A DNA stretch of 64,000 nucleotides from an uncultured Flavobacteriales bacterium. Lineage in GTDB: Bacteria > Bacteroidota > Bacteroidia > Flavobacteriales_D > Parvicellaceae. The translations under genes were made by a program, and so were the position numbers. The stretch covers positions 124,001-188,000 of the forward strand of contig CALSPA010000005.1 of assembly GCA_943788115.1 (NCBI GenBank). The letters run 5' to 3'. Positions 20,872 through 32,069 of the stretch are shown here, piece after piece (within the stretch, counting starts at the first letter, position 1; each line of letters begins with the position of its first letter). Under the pieces are notes generated by a model, which did no database searches, had not been told where the DNA came from, and worked only from the letters and a program-made list of their open reading frames with translations.

Positions 20872-21546
20872 TTAGTCTTTTAAAGAGAATCCTATTCCAT
20901 GAATGTTTTCAATTGAAACAGATTCTTCATCTTGTAGATATTTTCTAAGTTTCGTTATAAAGACATCCAAACTTCTACCATTAAAATAGCTGTCATCTCC
21001 CCAAACTTTTTTTAAAATAATTTCCCTTTCAATAACTTTATTTTTTTCAATGCATAGAATTTTTAAAATTTCAGCTTCTTTTTTTGTTAATTTTTTTGTT
21101 TCCAGTCCAATTAATTTATAGTTCAAATCATCAAAGAACAAACTTCCAAGTTGAAAGCCATTAGCTTGTGGAGCTTTACTGATTTCAGCTCTTTTAAGAA
21201 CAGCATTTATCCGTAATAATAATTCATCCATATTAAATGGCTTAGTTAAATAATCATCTGCTCCAACTTCAAACCCTATTGTTTTATCTTCTATCATAGC
21301 TTTTGCTGTAAGAAAGATAATAGGAACAGAGTCGTTCATTTTTCTAATGTCTTTTGCTAGAGAAAATCCATCTTGTTTAGGAAGCATTACGTCAAGTAAA
21401 CAAATGTCTATGGATTTTTCGTTGAATGTTTTTAACCCTATTTGTCCATCTTTACACAAGTATATCTTATAACCATTTAATTTAAGATTATCTTTTATAA
21501 CAAAACCTAGGTTGTTATCATCTTCAACTAGCAATATATTTTTCAT
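20872..21546 (-). CDS. OmpR/PhoB-family response regulator (RprY-like)
   Basis: This is a 224-residue DNA-binding response regulator. The receiver domain has acidic residues in LVEDDN, phospho-acceptor Asp52 (LLDVMLPKQDG), Thr80 and Lys102 (YLTKPF). The C-terminal winged helix shows KLTKKEAEILKIL and GRSLDVFITKLRKYL. It lies 6 bases after the kinase gene on the same strand, so the two form an operon. The pair resembles RprX/RprY of Bacteroidota, but the target genes are not evident. Confidence 0.92.
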   Translation of the reverse strand: MKNILLVEDDNNLGFVIKDNLKLNGYKIYLCKDGQIGLKTFNEKSIDICLLDVMLPKQDGFSLAKDIRKMNDSVPIIFLTAKAMIEDKTIGFEVGADDYLTKPFNMDELLLRINAVLKRAEISKAPQANGFQLGSLFFDDLNYKLIGLETKKLTKKEAEILKILCIEKNKVIEREIILKKVWGDDSYFNGRSLDVFITKLRKYLQDEESVSIENIHGIGFSLKD

Positions 21547-21552
21547 TTAATT

Positions 21553-22884
21553 CTATTTAATTGGAATCCAAAATTTCATTTCTGTTCCTTTATTTACTTC
21601 GCTTTTCACATTTATGAACCCTTTGTGTTCGGAAAGAATAAAATTGACATAAAAGAGGCCAATTCCAAACCCTTTTACATCGTGTAAACTACCTGTAGGA
21701 ACTCTGTAAAATTTTTCAAAAATATGCTTGCATTCCTCTTTAGTCATTCCTTTACCATTGTCAATAATTTTAATTTCAATTCCATTATTAACATTTTCTG
21801 AATAAATATTTATTTTAGGATCATTTGGGCTGTATTTTATGGCGTTATCTATTAAGTTTGAAATGACATTTACTAAGTGTGTCTTGTCAAAAAGAACTTT
21901 TGCATTTTCAGCATTCAAATTAGTATCTATTAATCCATTTCTATTGTTTATTATTAGCTCATAACTTTCAATACATTTACTAATAAGCTCATGTACATTT
22001 AATAATTCTTTTTTTAGTGCAAATTCTCCTTTATTCAATTGAGCTATTTGTAAAACTTTTTCAACCAGTAGTTCTAATCTATTGTTTTCATTTTTAATTA
22101 TTTTGGCATACTGATTTATCCTTTCAGGATTATTAGATACCCCCTCTTTTAATAAGACCTCACTTGAAAGTGAAATGGTAGAAATCGGAGTTTTAAGCTC
22201 ATGAGTCATGTTGTTAATAAAATCAGTTTTTATCTCACTTAATCTTTTTTGTTGTAGAATAACAACAATTGAGTAAGACAAAATTAAAAGCACTATGAAT
22301 ATTACTAATGTTGAAATAATTAATGAATTTGAAAGTTCTAAAGGTTTAATTATTAATGGATCTTTTTTCTCAGAAAAAAACACCCCAAAATAATGACCGT
22401 CATGATCCCATTTAAAATTTGAGGTATTATATACATCGCCTCTTGTTGTTAGATTTGAACTTAAATCCACATATCGATCAAAAATCATCGAGTCTGCGAA
22501 ACAATCATAAATACCGTATTCAAATTTCTCTTGAACATTGTATTGCTCAAATTCTTCTACCAATAAGTTTTCTAAAATTATAGGGTTTATTGTATCATAA
22601 AAGCTAACAACAAAATAATTAGGAGTTATTTGCTGAACAGGTTCAAGATATAGTTCTGTTAACTCTGCATTTAAAGAGATTAATTTATCTCTGACATTTA
22701 CAAGAGATAGAGTTACTAAATAATCGAATTGTTCTTTTTTTAAGCCGATGTTTTTTTTTTGAATTTTAACCTGATTTTTTTGAACCAATATTTCTTTGTT
22801 TATCCAAAAACCTTGATTTATTAAAACACCTGCTAGCGCAATAGATGCTGAGATAATAATGTATCTAATGTGTTTACTCTTCAT
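21553..22884 (-). CDS. Sensor histidine kinase (RprX-like)
   Basis: This is a 443-residue membrane kinase. An N-terminal membrane helix (about residues 9-28) and a second one (about 188-210) bracket an extracytoplasmic sensor region of about 160 residues. The HisKA motif MTHELKTPIS puts the phospho-acceptor at His228. The ATPase domain has NLIDNAIKYS, DNGKGM and GFGIGLFYV. There is no HAMP segment of clear length. It is transcribed just before its response regulator. Confidence 0.92.
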   Translation of the reverse strand: MKSKHIRYIIISASIALAGVLINQGFWINKEILVQKNQVKIQKKNIGLKKEQFDYLVTLSLVNVRDKLISLNAELTELYLEPVQQITPNYFVVSFYDTINPIILENLLVEEFEQYNVQEKFEYGIYDCFADSMIFDRYVDLSSNLTTRGDVYNTSNFKWDHDGHYFGVFFSEKKDPLIIKPLELSNSLIISTLVIFIVLLILSYSIVVILQQKRLSEIKTDFINNMTHELKTPISTISLSSEVLLKEGVSNNPERINQYAKIIKNENNRLELLVEKVLQIAQLNKGEFALKKELLNVHELISKCIESYELIINNRNGLIDTNLNAENAKVLFDKTHLVNVISNLIDNAIKYSPNDPKINIYSENVNNGIEIKIIDNGKGMTKEECKHIFEKFYRVPTGSLHDVKGFGIGLFYVNFILSEHKGFINVKSEVNKGTEMKFWIPIK

Positions 22885-22930
22885 TCATTTTAAAGATAAT
22901 AAGATGCTTGTTTAATTTACAATATTACTC

Positions 22931-22962
22931 AAAAAAAAAAGCCCCGATAAATCGAGGCTTTT
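22931..22962 (-). terminator. Terminator of groESL
   Basis: On the minus strand AAAAGCCTCGA and TCGGGGCTTTT pair around TTTA with one U-G pair, followed by a run of T's (the A run at 22931-22940 on the plus strand). It lies between groEL and the kinase gene and is oriented to stop groEL transcripts. Confidence 0.85.
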
Positions 22963-22981
22963 AAGAATGGTTTAAGTGTTT

Positions 22982-24625
<1,644 letters not shown>

Positions 24626-24635
24626 TTATTATTTA

Positions 24636-24914
24636 TTATTCTACAATTGCAAATATGTCACTTTCCCTCATAATAAGGTAGTCACTTCCTTCTATTTTGA
24701 TTTCAGTTCCACTGTACTGACCGTACAATACAGTATCTCCTGCTTTCACTGTTAAAGGCTCATCTTTTTTACCGTTACCAGCAGCAATAATTTTACCTTG
24801 TTTAGGCTTTTCTTTAGCTGTGTCAGGAATAATAATTCCTCCAGCAGTTTTTTCTTCAGCTGCTGCAGGTTCAATTATAACTCTATCAGCAAGTGGTTTT
24901 ACATTTATAGACAT
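24636..24914 (-). CDS. groES: Co-chaperonin GroES
   Basis: This is a 92-residue co-chaperonin that caps GroEL. It has [21 protein letters not shown], the mobile-loop region [20 protein letters not shown] and the C-terminal [15 protein letters not shown]. It is first in the groESL operon. No CIRCE element precedes it; a different inverted repeat lies 44 bases upstream. Confidence 0.97.
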   Translation of the reverse strand: MSINVKPLADRVIIEPAAAEEKTAGGIIIPDTAKEKPKQGKIIAAGNGKKDEPLTVKAGDTVLYGQYSGTEIKIEGSDYLIMRESDIFAIVE

Positions 24915-24957
24915 ATTATTTAGTATTTAATTATTCGATTTAATATTTACAAAAATT

Positions 24958-24980
24958 AATTGTCATAATTTATGCCAATT
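24958..24980 (-). promoter_or_regulatory. Inverted repeat upstream of groESL
   Basis: A 23-base near-palindrome has arms AATTGnCATAA and TTATGnCAATT, with mismatches only at the two n positions and a single-base centre. It lies in the 162-base gap before groES, where a heat-shock operator or promoter would be. It is not CIRCE. A function as an operator is inference. Confidence 0.4.
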
Positions 24981-25076
24981 GAATTAGATCGTAAATATTA
25001 GGTCATTCTGTCTCTTAGATTGATTTTATTTAAAAGACATGTCATATCTTAATGACACACTGACATTTAAAAGGGT

Positions 25077-25394
25077 TTATTTTTTTGAACTAGGATCTGC
25101 AGGAAAAGGATTTATTGGTCCATTTTCTAATGTTGATACATTTTCAATATTGGTACTGTCTATTGTGTCAGAATCCCCAAAATTAACTGCTGTTAGAAGG
25201 CTAAGTACTCCAATTACACAAGCAAGAATCCATGTAACTTTTTCAATTGTTTCTGTAGATTGAGAAACACCACCAAGCTGATTGGCGTTACCAAATGTAG
25301 AATCTAATCCACCGCCTTTAGAGTTTTGTATTAAAACAATAAGAATTAATAATACTGCTGCTAAAATTGTGATAATCATTAATACTGAACTCAT
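25077..25394 (-). CDS. secG: Preprotein translocase subunit SecG
   Basis: This is a small two-helix subunit of SecYEG, 105 residues. The first helix (residues 3-22, SVLMIITILAAVLLILIVLI) is followed by the conserved QNSKGGGLDSTFG and a second helix (TWILACVIGVLSLLTAV). A polar, Pro/Ser-rich tail follows, as in many Bacteroidota. It is downstream of the TPR-like gene on the same strand. Confidence 0.92.
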   Translation of the reverse strand: MSSVLMIITILAAVLLILIVLIQNSKGGGLDSTFGNANQLGGVSQSTETIEKVTWILACVIGVLSLLTAVNFGDSDTIDSTNIENVSTLENGPINPFPADPSSKK

Positions 25395-25405
25395 GCTTTT
25401 ATTTT

Positions 25406-26197
25406 TTACTTGTAATTACTTTTTTCCTGAATAAATCTTATTCGGCTTGCAAAGAAAGTATTTTTTTCTGGAAATTTCAAAATCAACTTCTCATATATTT
25501 GAATTGCCTTTGGATAATTGCCTTGTTTCACATGAATTTTAGCTAGTGTTTCAGTAACAAATTCTTCGCTATCAACTATGCTTAATTTTGCACTTTCAAT
25601 AGGGGAAAAGAACGGTTGTTTTTCTTTTGTTTTCTTACCAGAAATATAATTGTCAATTAGCTGATCGCTTTCTAAGATATTATTTTTATTATTTTGTTCG
25701 TTCAAGGGAATTAGCCAGTTTAATAACGGCATTTCTTTTTTAGAGAAATCAATTTCGGATGTTTTCTCCTTGTTTTCTTTTTTTTGTTTTGATGGTTCTG
25801 TCTCTAATTCAACTTCTTTTTGAATGCTTAAATTAATTGCTGCTGATAAAATATTTTTCTCTAATTCTATCAACTGAGGGTCATCATTTTTTATTGGAGA
25901 ATTTGAAATTTCCTTTTCGTTATCTTGAATTACCGTTTTAATTTTTTCTAATAATGCAGGACGATGAATGTATTTGTACAATACTAACCGATCTGAAATT
26001 GTGAATGCTGCTTTTTCAAGTTGAGAATGAAATTTAATATCATTATTTATATGATATGCTTTTGCCAATAAAGAATTAATTAATCCGGAAAAGGGATGTT
26101 TTTTTGCTAATTCTTTTAAAGAAGATAATTGTTCATTAGAAAAATTATCAGGATGATTAATTAAATCTGCGATATTTTTTTTTGTTAATGCTACCAT
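25406..26197 (-). CDS. Tetratricopeptide-like protein of the lptE-secG cluster
   Basis: This is a 263-residue protein without a clear signal peptide. The N-terminal half is helical (LINHPDNFSNEQLSSLKELA, HPFSGLINSLLAKAYH). The C-terminal end KIHVKQGNYPKAIQIYEKLI reads as a TPR unit. The middle is charged and low in complexity (Lys/Glu/Ser). It overlaps the lptE stop by seven bases, so translation is probably coupled, and it precedes secG. This neighbour is seen in other Flavobacteriales; its precise role is not known to me. Confidence 0.72.
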   Translation of the reverse strand: MVALTKKNIADLINHPDNFSNEQLSSLKELAKKHPFSGLINSLLAKAYHINNDIKFHSQLEKAAFTISDRLVLYKYIHRPALLEKIKTVIQDNEKEISNSPIKNDDPQLIELEKNILSAAINLSIQKEVELETEPSKQKKENKEKTSEIDFSKKEMPLLNWLIPLNEQNNKNNILESDQLIDNYISGKKTKEKQPFFSPIESAKLSIVDSEEFVTETLAKIHVKQGNYPKAIQIYEKLILKFPEKNTFFASRIRFIQEKSNYK

Positions 26198-26715
26198 TCT
26201 CCTCCAAATGCTTTATCAAATATATCTTGAGTTAATTGATAATTTAAGCTTTCAATTAATGATTCTTCAATCGAATTGAAATCTTCTGTTGAGTTGTAAT
26301 CTACAAAAGCCGAAACTCTATGTTTAGACAATCCAACACTGTCAATTTTAGTGAAATATTCATCTACAAATACAGACATAGTTAGTCTGTTTTGTGCAGC
26401 AGTTTCACTACCCGCTTGAATGTTTATTGGAGATATTTTGTATTCTTTAATGGCTCCTGAGAAGATGATGTCTCCATCTTCTGATACTAGGTTCAATGAT
26501 GTTTGAGCTTGCATTAAATCTCTAAGACTTTCTGTAAACAAAGAACTAACGATTGAGCTAGAAAGTGGAGAAGTGTTCTCAAAAAAATCAATTTGAATCG
26601 TACTTCCAGGAATTGTTTTTTGATTCCCTTTACCAGCAGGTTTTAAACTAAATTGTGGTAAAGCACAACCACTCAGTAAGACAACAATTATTATATTTAT
26701 TTTAATGAGCTTCAA
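26191..26715 (-). CDS. lptE: LPS-assembly lipoprotein LptE
   Basis: LptE plugs the LptD barrel that delivers lipopolysaccharide to the outer leaflet. The protein has 174 residues, a lipobox in VVLLSGCALPQFS, and typical LptE features: an early FFENTSPLSSSIVSSLFTES, then DGDIIFSGAIKEY and SAAQNRL-like AAQNRLTMSV. It starts at TTG directly behind the stop of the sigma-54 regulator gene with no gap, so the two are probably co-translated. The family is diverse, so the name rests partly on gene order. Confidence 0.8.
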   Translation of the reverse strand: MKLIKINIIIVVLLSGCALPQFSLKPAGKGNQKTIPGSTIQIDFFENTSPLSSSIVSSLFTESLRDLMQAQTSLNLVSEDGDIIFSGAIKEYKISPINIQAGSETAAQNRLTMSVFVDEYFTKIDSVGLSKHRVSAFVDYNSTEDFNSIEESLIESLNYQLTQDIFDKAFGGEW

Positions 26716-27966
26716 TTATTTATGAATATCGTATTCTTTTATTTTTCTATAAAGCGTTCTTTCTGAAATCCCTAATTCTAAAGCTGCATTTTTTCTTCGT
26801 CCATTGTGTTTTTCAAGTGCTTTAATTATGAGTTCTTTTTCTCTCTCTTCCAAAGATAAAGATTCTTCAATTTCAACATTTTCTTGAATTGCTTCAGGAT
26901 ATTCAAAATTTGTTTGAGGTTTTACAGGTGTTATATTGTATTTTTCAATGGCGTTTGAATCATTTGATTCACTCTCCATCTCCTTGTTTAATTTAGTTAT
27001 TATTTCAGTTTTTTCATTTGAACTTAATGAAGATTCATTCTTCATTAAATGAACAATTGTTTGTTTGACTTCATTGATGTCTTTTTTCATGTCAAAAAGC
27101 ACTTTGTAAAGTAAATCTCGTTCAGAAAAATCTGAATTGGAATTGTTGTTGTCTTTTACAACCATAGGTAAATTATTAGATGCTCCGTTAAAAGGAAGGT
27201 ATTTCAACAGAGTTTCAGCATCTAAATGTCTTTCTTTTTCAATTACAGAAATTTGTTCAGTGATGTTTTTAAGCTGTCTAATATTTCCTGGCCAACTAAA
27301 TGAATTTAATTTCACAACGGCATCGTCTTTTAACCTTATTCCAGGCATTCTGTATTTTTCACCAAAATCAGCTGCAAACTTTCTAAATATTAGGTAAATA
27401 TCTTCTTTTCTATCTCTTAAAGGTGGTAGTGTGATTGGAACAGTACTTAACCTATAATATAAATCTTCTCTAAACTTTCCTTTATTGATAGCTTCTTGAA
27501 TGTTCTCATTAGTTGCAGCAATTATTCTAACATTTGTCTTTTGAACCTTTGATGAACCTACTCTAATGAATTCGCCAGTTTCTAAAACTCTAAGAAGCCT
27601 TACTTGTGTTGTTAATGGTAGTTCAGCTACTTCATCTAAGAAAATTGTACCACCATTGGCAACTTCGAAATAACCTTTTCTACTATCGGTTGCTCCTGTA
27701 AAGGCACCTTTTTCATGTCCGAATAATTCGGAATCTATTGTGCCTTCTGGAATGGCGCCACAGTTCACAGCAATGTACTCACTGTGTTTTCTAGCGCTAT
27801 AGCTGTGTATAATTTGAGGCATACTTTCTTTACCTGTTCCACTTTCTCCAGTAATTAGAACTGAAATGTCTGTTGGAGCGACTTGTACGGCAACGCTAAG
27901 AGCTCTGTCTAATGCAGGTGAGTTACCAATAATTCCAAAACGATGTTTAACTGACTGTAAATTCAT
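26716..27966 (-). CDS. Sigma-54-dependent transcriptional activator without receiver domain
   Basis: This is a 416-residue AAA+ activator of sigma-54 RNA polymerase. The AAA+ domain starts near residue 12, with Walker A GESGTGKE (40-47), the sigma-54-contact loop GAFTGA (87-92) and Walker B GTIFLDE (106-112). A charged linker of about 100 residues leads to a Fis-type helix-turn-helix at the end (NGRRKNAALELGISERTLYR). There is no N-terminal sensory domain, as in PspF-like activators. It lies 2 bases after miaB and just before lptE, so it may act on envelope genes, but targets are not visible here. Confidence 0.9.
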   Translation of the reverse strand: MNLQSVKHRFGIIGNSPALDRALSVAVQVAPTDISVLITGESGTGKESMPQIIHSYSARKHSEYIAVNCGAIPEGTIDSELFGHEKGAFTGATDSRKGYFEVANGGTIFLDEVAELPLTTQVRLLRVLETGEFIRVGSSKVQKTNVRIIAATNENIQEAINKGKFREDLYYRLSTVPITLPPLRDRKEDIYLIFRKFAADFGEKYRMPGIRLKDDAVVKLNSFSWPGNIRQLKNITEQISVIEKERHLDAETLLKYLPFNGASNNLPMVVKDNNNSNSDFSERDLLYKVLFDMKKDINEVKQTIVHLMKNESSLSSNEKTEIITKLNKEMESESNDSNAIEKYNITPVKPQTNFEYPEAIQENVEIEESLSLEEREKELIIKALEKHNGRRKNAALELGISERTLYRKIKEYDIHK

Positions 27967-27968
27967 AA

Positions 27969-29390
27969 TTATACTACTTTACCAATTAATGTTCCAACAG
28001 TGCAATCCTCAATTTTCACATTGACATATTGTCCAGGGTTGAAGCTTTCTTTGGGAAATACAACCATTGCATTTCTAGTTGTTCTTCCACAAAACATCTC
28101 TTTAGATTTTTTTGAAAATCCTTCAATGAGAACTTTATAAGTTTTGCCAATAGATTTGTTGTTGTTTAAAAGAGAATTTATTCTTTGTGCTTCAATAACA
28201 TCATTTAATCTTTGTTTTTTTATTGCCAATGGCACGTCATCTTCAAATTTTCGTTCTGCTAAAGTTTTGGGTCTCTCAGAATAAAAAAACATATAAGCAT
28301 TATCAAATTCAGCCCATTTCAATAAAGAAAGCGTATCCTGATGTTCTTGATCTGTTTCATTGCAAAATCCAGTAATAATATCTGTTGAGATTCCACAGTC
28401 TGGAATGATTTGACGTATAGAATTTATTCTATTCATGTACCATTCACGTGAATATCCTCGATTCATTCTTTTCAAAACATTGCTGTTCCCAGATTGAACA
28501 GGAAGATGAATGTAGTTGCATATGTTCTCATATTTAGACATGGATATAACAACATCATCAGTCATGTCTTTAGGATGAGAAGTAGAAAATCTAACTCTTA
28601 GTTCAGGAGAAACTTTTGCAACAAGTTCTAGAAGTTGAGCAAAATTAGTCGTAGGAGTATTGGAATCAATAATTTCTCCCTTTTTAGAAATATTCCACCT
28701 GTAGCTATCAACATTCTGGCCCAATAGAGTAACTTCTTTATATCCCTTATTTAATAAATCTTTTGCTTCAGCAACAATGGATAGAGGGTTTCTGCTTCTT
28801 TCTCTTCCTCTTGTAAAAGGAACTACACAAAACGAACACATGTTGTCACACCCTCTCATAATTGAAATAAAAGCACTAACGCCATTATTACCTAATCTAA
28901 CAGGACTAATGTCTGCATATGTTTCTTCTCTTGAAAGTAATACATTTACACTTTTTTGTCCACCTTCTACCTTTTTAATTAATGATGGAAGATCTCTATA
29001 TGCATCTGGGCCAACCACAAGATCTACTAATTTCTCTTGTTCAAGCAAAGATTCTTTCATTCTCTCGGCCATACAACCTAAAACACCAATCAAAAGGTTT
29101 GGATTATTTTTCTTTAGTGAATTAAATGATCTTAGTCTAGTTCGAACAGTTTGTTCGGCCTTCTCTCTAATAGAACAAGTGTTAAGTAAAATTAAATCGG
29201 ATGATTTGTAATCTTTTGTTGATTCAAAACCTTCTTTTGCTAAAATAGAAGCAACAATTTCACTGTCAGAAAAGTTCATTTGGCAACCATAACTTTCAAT
29301 ATACATTTTTTTCCCATTAGAAGGGTTTTCAGTTAGAACCAAAGCTTCACCTTGCCTTTGCTCGTCAATTATTTTTTCTTTAGTTAGCAT
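27969..29390 (-). CDS. miaB: tRNA-2-methylthio-N6-dimethylallyladenosine synthase MiaB
   Basis: This radical-SAM methylthiotransferase modifies A37 of tRNAs reading UNN codons. It has 473 residues. The N-terminal cluster cysteines are in SYGCQMN (Cys36), LNTCSIR (Cys72) and VLGCMAE (Cys106). The radical-SAM motif GCDNMCSFC gives Cys181, Cys185 and Cys188. A TRAM domain ends the protein ([19 protein letters not shown]). It heads the miaB-activator-lptE-TPR-secG run and has a good promoter upstream. Confidence 0.95.
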   Translation of the reverse strand: MLTKEKIIDEQRQGEALVLTENPSNGKKMYIESYGCQMNFSDSEIVASILAKEGFESTKDYKSSDLILLNTCSIREKAEQTVRTRLRSFNSLKKNNPNLLIGVLGCMAERMKESLLEQEKLVDLVVGPDAYRDLPSLIKKVEGGQKSVNVLLSREETYADISPVRLGNNGVSAFISIMRGCDNMCSFCVVPFTRGRERSRNPLSIVAEAKDLLNKGYKEVTLLGQNVDSYRWNISKKGEIIDSNTPTTNFAQLLELVAKVSPELRVRFSTSHPKDMTDDVVISMSKYENICNYIHLPVQSGNSNVLKRMNRGYSREWYMNRINSIRQIIPDCGISTDIITGFCNETDQEHQDTLSLLKWAEFDNAYMFFYSERPKTLAERKFEDDVPLAIKKQRLNDVIEAQRINSLLNNNKSIGKTYKVLIEGFSKKSKEMFCGRTTRNAMVVFPKESFNPGQYVNVKIEDCTVGTLIGKVV

Positions 29391-29411
29391 TAATTTTAGT
29401 TAAATCAACTG

Positions 29412-29451
29412 CAAATTTATTATAATTATTGTTTTCTGACAAAATGTCAGA
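29412..29451 (-). promoter_or_regulatory. miaB promoter with overlapping 17-bp palindrome
   Basis: On the minus strand TTTG (29443-29440) and TAAATTTG (29419-29412) are spaced by 20 bases, a good Bacteroidota promoter ending 21 bases before miaB. The -33 element lies inside a perfect palindrome TCTGACA-AAA-TGTCAGA (29435-29451). Such overlap is what an operator would show, but the regulator is unknown. Confidence 0.6.
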
Positions 29452-29594
29452 CGTTAATTAAAGTTAATAGATCTATTTATTTAAATTTTTCTTATATTAT
29501 TTATAATATAAATGGGTTAATTCAAAAAAGACTTTGGAGATTGTGAAAGAATTTTTATTTATTTGCATCTATCAATTTGTAAAAAAAATGTTTT

Positions 29595-32063
29595 ATGAGT
29601 AGTAACTTAGTTATTGTTGAGTCACCAGCAAAAGCCAAAACAATTGAAAACTATTTAGGCAATGATTATATTGTTAAATCAAGCTTTGGACAGATAAGAG
29701 ATCTTCCTTCAAAAGGAATAAATATTGAAATTGAAAACAATTTCAAGCCACTTTATAAAGTGTCTCAAGACAAACAAAAAATTGTTACTGAATTAAAGAG
29801 TTTAGCTAAGAAAGCAGATATAGTATGGTTAGCGACTGATGAGGATCGTGAAGGAGAGGCCATTTCTTGGCATTTGAAAGAAGCGTTGGCTTTAGATGAT
29901 GATAAAACAAGAAGAATTACATTTAATGAGATTACTAAGAAAGCTATTTTAAAGGCAGTTGATAACCCTAGGGATATAAATAAGGATCTTGTTGATGCTC
30001 AACAAGCAAGAAGAATTTTAGATCGAATTGTTGGTTTTGAACTTTCACCTGTTTTGTGGAGAAAAGTAAAACCACAATTATCTGCAGGTAGAGTTCAATC
30101 TGTAACGGTTAGATTAATTGTGGAGAAAGAAGAAGCTATTTCTGCTTTTTCTACTATGAATTCATTTAAAGTTTCGGCAGTTTTTGAATCTAAAGGTAAA
30201 ACGATTAAGGCAGATGTTTCAAAAGCTTTTAAATCAGAAAAAGAGGCGCATGATTTTTTAAATGAATGCATTGACGTCCAATTTAAAGTTCAGGAAATAC
30301 AGAAGAAGCCTGGTAAAAAGACACCTTCAGCACCTTTTACAACTTCAACTCTCCAGCAAGAAGCAAGTAGAAAACTAGGTTTTAATGTGTCTAAAACAAT
30401 GTCTGTTGCTCAAAGATTGTATGAGTCTGGAAGAATTACCTATATGAGAACAGATTCGGTTAATTTTTCAGATTTCGCATTAAATGCAGCTGCAGATGAA
30501 ATAAAATCTCAATATGGCGAGCAGTTTTGTAATTCCAGAAGGTATTCTACAAAGAATAAATCTGCACAAGAAGCTCACGAGGCAATTAGGCCAACAGATT
30601 TTTCTGTCCATTCTATTGGGAATTTCACTCCAGAAGACAAGCTGTATCAGCTAATTTGGAAGCGTGCAATATCTTCTCAAATGTCTGATGCTCAAATTGA
30701 AAGAACAAGAATAACAATTGGTGAGTCTGCTCTTTCTGAGAGTTTTAGTGCTGTTGGAGAAGTAATTAAATTTGAAGGCTTTCTTAAAGTTTATTTAGAG
30801 GGCAATGATGATGACCATGAAAAAGAAGATGTAGGTATATTACCTGATGTTGACAAAGGTGAAGTGTTATTGGTTAGAAATGTAAAAGCACACCAACGTT
30901 TTTCTCGTCCACCTGCTAGATATACTGAGGCAGCACTTGTTAAAAAATTAGAAGAATTAGGCATTGGAAGACCATCTACGTATGCACCTACTATTAAGAC
31001 TATTCAAGATAGAGGTTATGTAGAAAGAAAATCAATTGATGGAAACGAAAGAGAAGTAATTATTTTGACCATAGAAAATGGAAAAGTTTCTAAACAAATC
31101 ATCACTGAAAGGTATGGAGCCGATAAAGGAAAATTGTTTCCAACTACAATAGGAGAAGTTGTTAATGGCTTTTTGGTGAAGCACTTTGAGAAAATAATGA
31201 ATTACAATTTCACTGCCAATGTCGAAAAAGAGCTTGATATGGTGGCTAATGGCGATTTGATTTGGACCAAAATGCTTGGGACATTTTATCAGCCTTTTCA
31301 TACCAACATAGAACACACTTTAGAAAATGCAGAAAGAGCTACGGGCGAAAGAGAATTAGGCACTGATCCTGTTTCTGGTGAGAAAGTTATTGCAAGATTA
31401 GGTAAGTTCGGTCCAATGATTCAGATTGGTATTACATCAGAAGATGAAACAAAAAAACCAAAATTTGCGAGCTTGTCTCCAGGTCAAAATATAAGTTCAA
31501 TTTCCTTAGAAGATGCTCTTGAGCTTTTTAATTACCCTAAAAACTTAGGTATTTATTTAGAACAAGAAATTATATTAGCCCAAGGTAAATTTGGACCATA
31601 CCTTAAATACAATAGCATAAACATTTCTATTCCCAAAGGCGAAGAATTAGAATCTGTTGATATTAAAAGAGCAATAGATTTAATTGAGCTTAAGAAAAAA
31701 GCTGATGCTCCAATTGCAGAATATGAAGGACACGCAGTTACAAAAGGAAAGGGTCGTTTCGGACCATTTATTAAATGGAACAGTTTGTTTATCAACATTA
31801 ATAAAAAGTACGATTACGATAGTTTGTCACAAAATGATATCATAGAGCTTATTGAAGATAAAAAACAAAAAGAAAAAGATAAAGTCATTCACAATTGGGA
31901 GAAAGAAGGGATTTCTGTTTTAAAAGGGAAATGGGGTAGATTTAATGTGATTAAAGGAAAACAGAAAATTGAGCTTCCTAAAACTACAGATGCTCCAGCA
32001 TTAACACTTGAAGAAGTAAAAGCCATGTTCGATAGCAAATCAAAAAAGAAATCTAAGAAATAA
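29595..32063 (+). CDS. topA: DNA topoisomerase I
   Basis: This is a type IA topoisomerase that relaxes negative supercoils, 822 residues. The Toprim domain begins SNLVIVESPAKAKTIENYL and includes ATDEDREGEAIS. The active-site tyrosine is in RITYMRTDS (about Tyr283). There are no zinc-finger CxxC pairs. Instead the C-terminal third carries basic repeats such as GKFGPYLKY, GRFGPFIKW and GKWGRFNVI, the usual C-terminal topoisomerase repeat in this phylum. The 204-base gap before it holds the miaB promoter and an AT-rich inverted repeat near 29491-29511. The arginase-fold gene starts 7 bases after it. Confidence 0.95.
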   Translation: MSSNLVIVESPAKAKTIENYLGNDYIVKSSFGQIRDLPSKGINIEIENNFKPLYKVSQDKQKIVTELKSLAKKADIVWLATDEDREGEAISWHLKEALALDDDKTRRITFNEITKKAILKAVDNPRDINKDLVDAQQARRILDRIVGFELSPVLWRKVKPQLSAGRVQSVTVRLIVEKEEAISAFSTMNSFKVSAVFESKGKTIKADVSKAFKSEKEAHDFLNECIDVQFKVQEIQKKPGKKTPSAPFTTSTLQQEASRKLGFNVSKTMSVAQRLYESGRITYMRTDSVNFSDFALNAAADEIKSQYGEQFCNSRRYSTKNKSAQEAHEAIRPTDFSVHSIGNFTPEDKLYQLIWKRAISSQMSDAQIERTRITIGESALSESFSAVGEVIKFEGFLKVYLEGNDDDHEKEDVGILPDVDKGEVLLVRNVKAHQRFSRPPARYTEAALVKKLEELGIGRPSTYAPTIKTIQDRGYVERKSIDGNEREVIILTIENGKVSKQIITERYGADKGKLFPTTIGEVVNGFLVKHFEKIMNYNFTANVEKELDMVANGDLIWTKMLGTFYQPFHTNIEHTLENAERATGERELGTDPVSGEKVIARLGKFGPMIQIGITSEDETKKPKFASLSPGQNISSISLEDALELFNYPKNLGIYLEQEIILAQGKFGPYLKYNSINISIPKGEELESVDIKRAIDLIELKKKADAPIAEYEGHAVTKGKGRFGPFIKWNSLFININKKYDYDSLSQNDIIELIEDKKQKEKDKVIHNWEKEGISVLKGKWGRFNVIKGKQKIELPKTTDAPALTLEEVKAMFDSKSKKKSKK

Positions 32064-32069
32064 ATTGAA

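Noticed and set aside
24915-25076. CIRCE/HrcA site before groES
   Set aside because: The CIRCE consensus TTAGCACTC-N9-GAGTGCTAA is not present; only an unrelated palindrome is.
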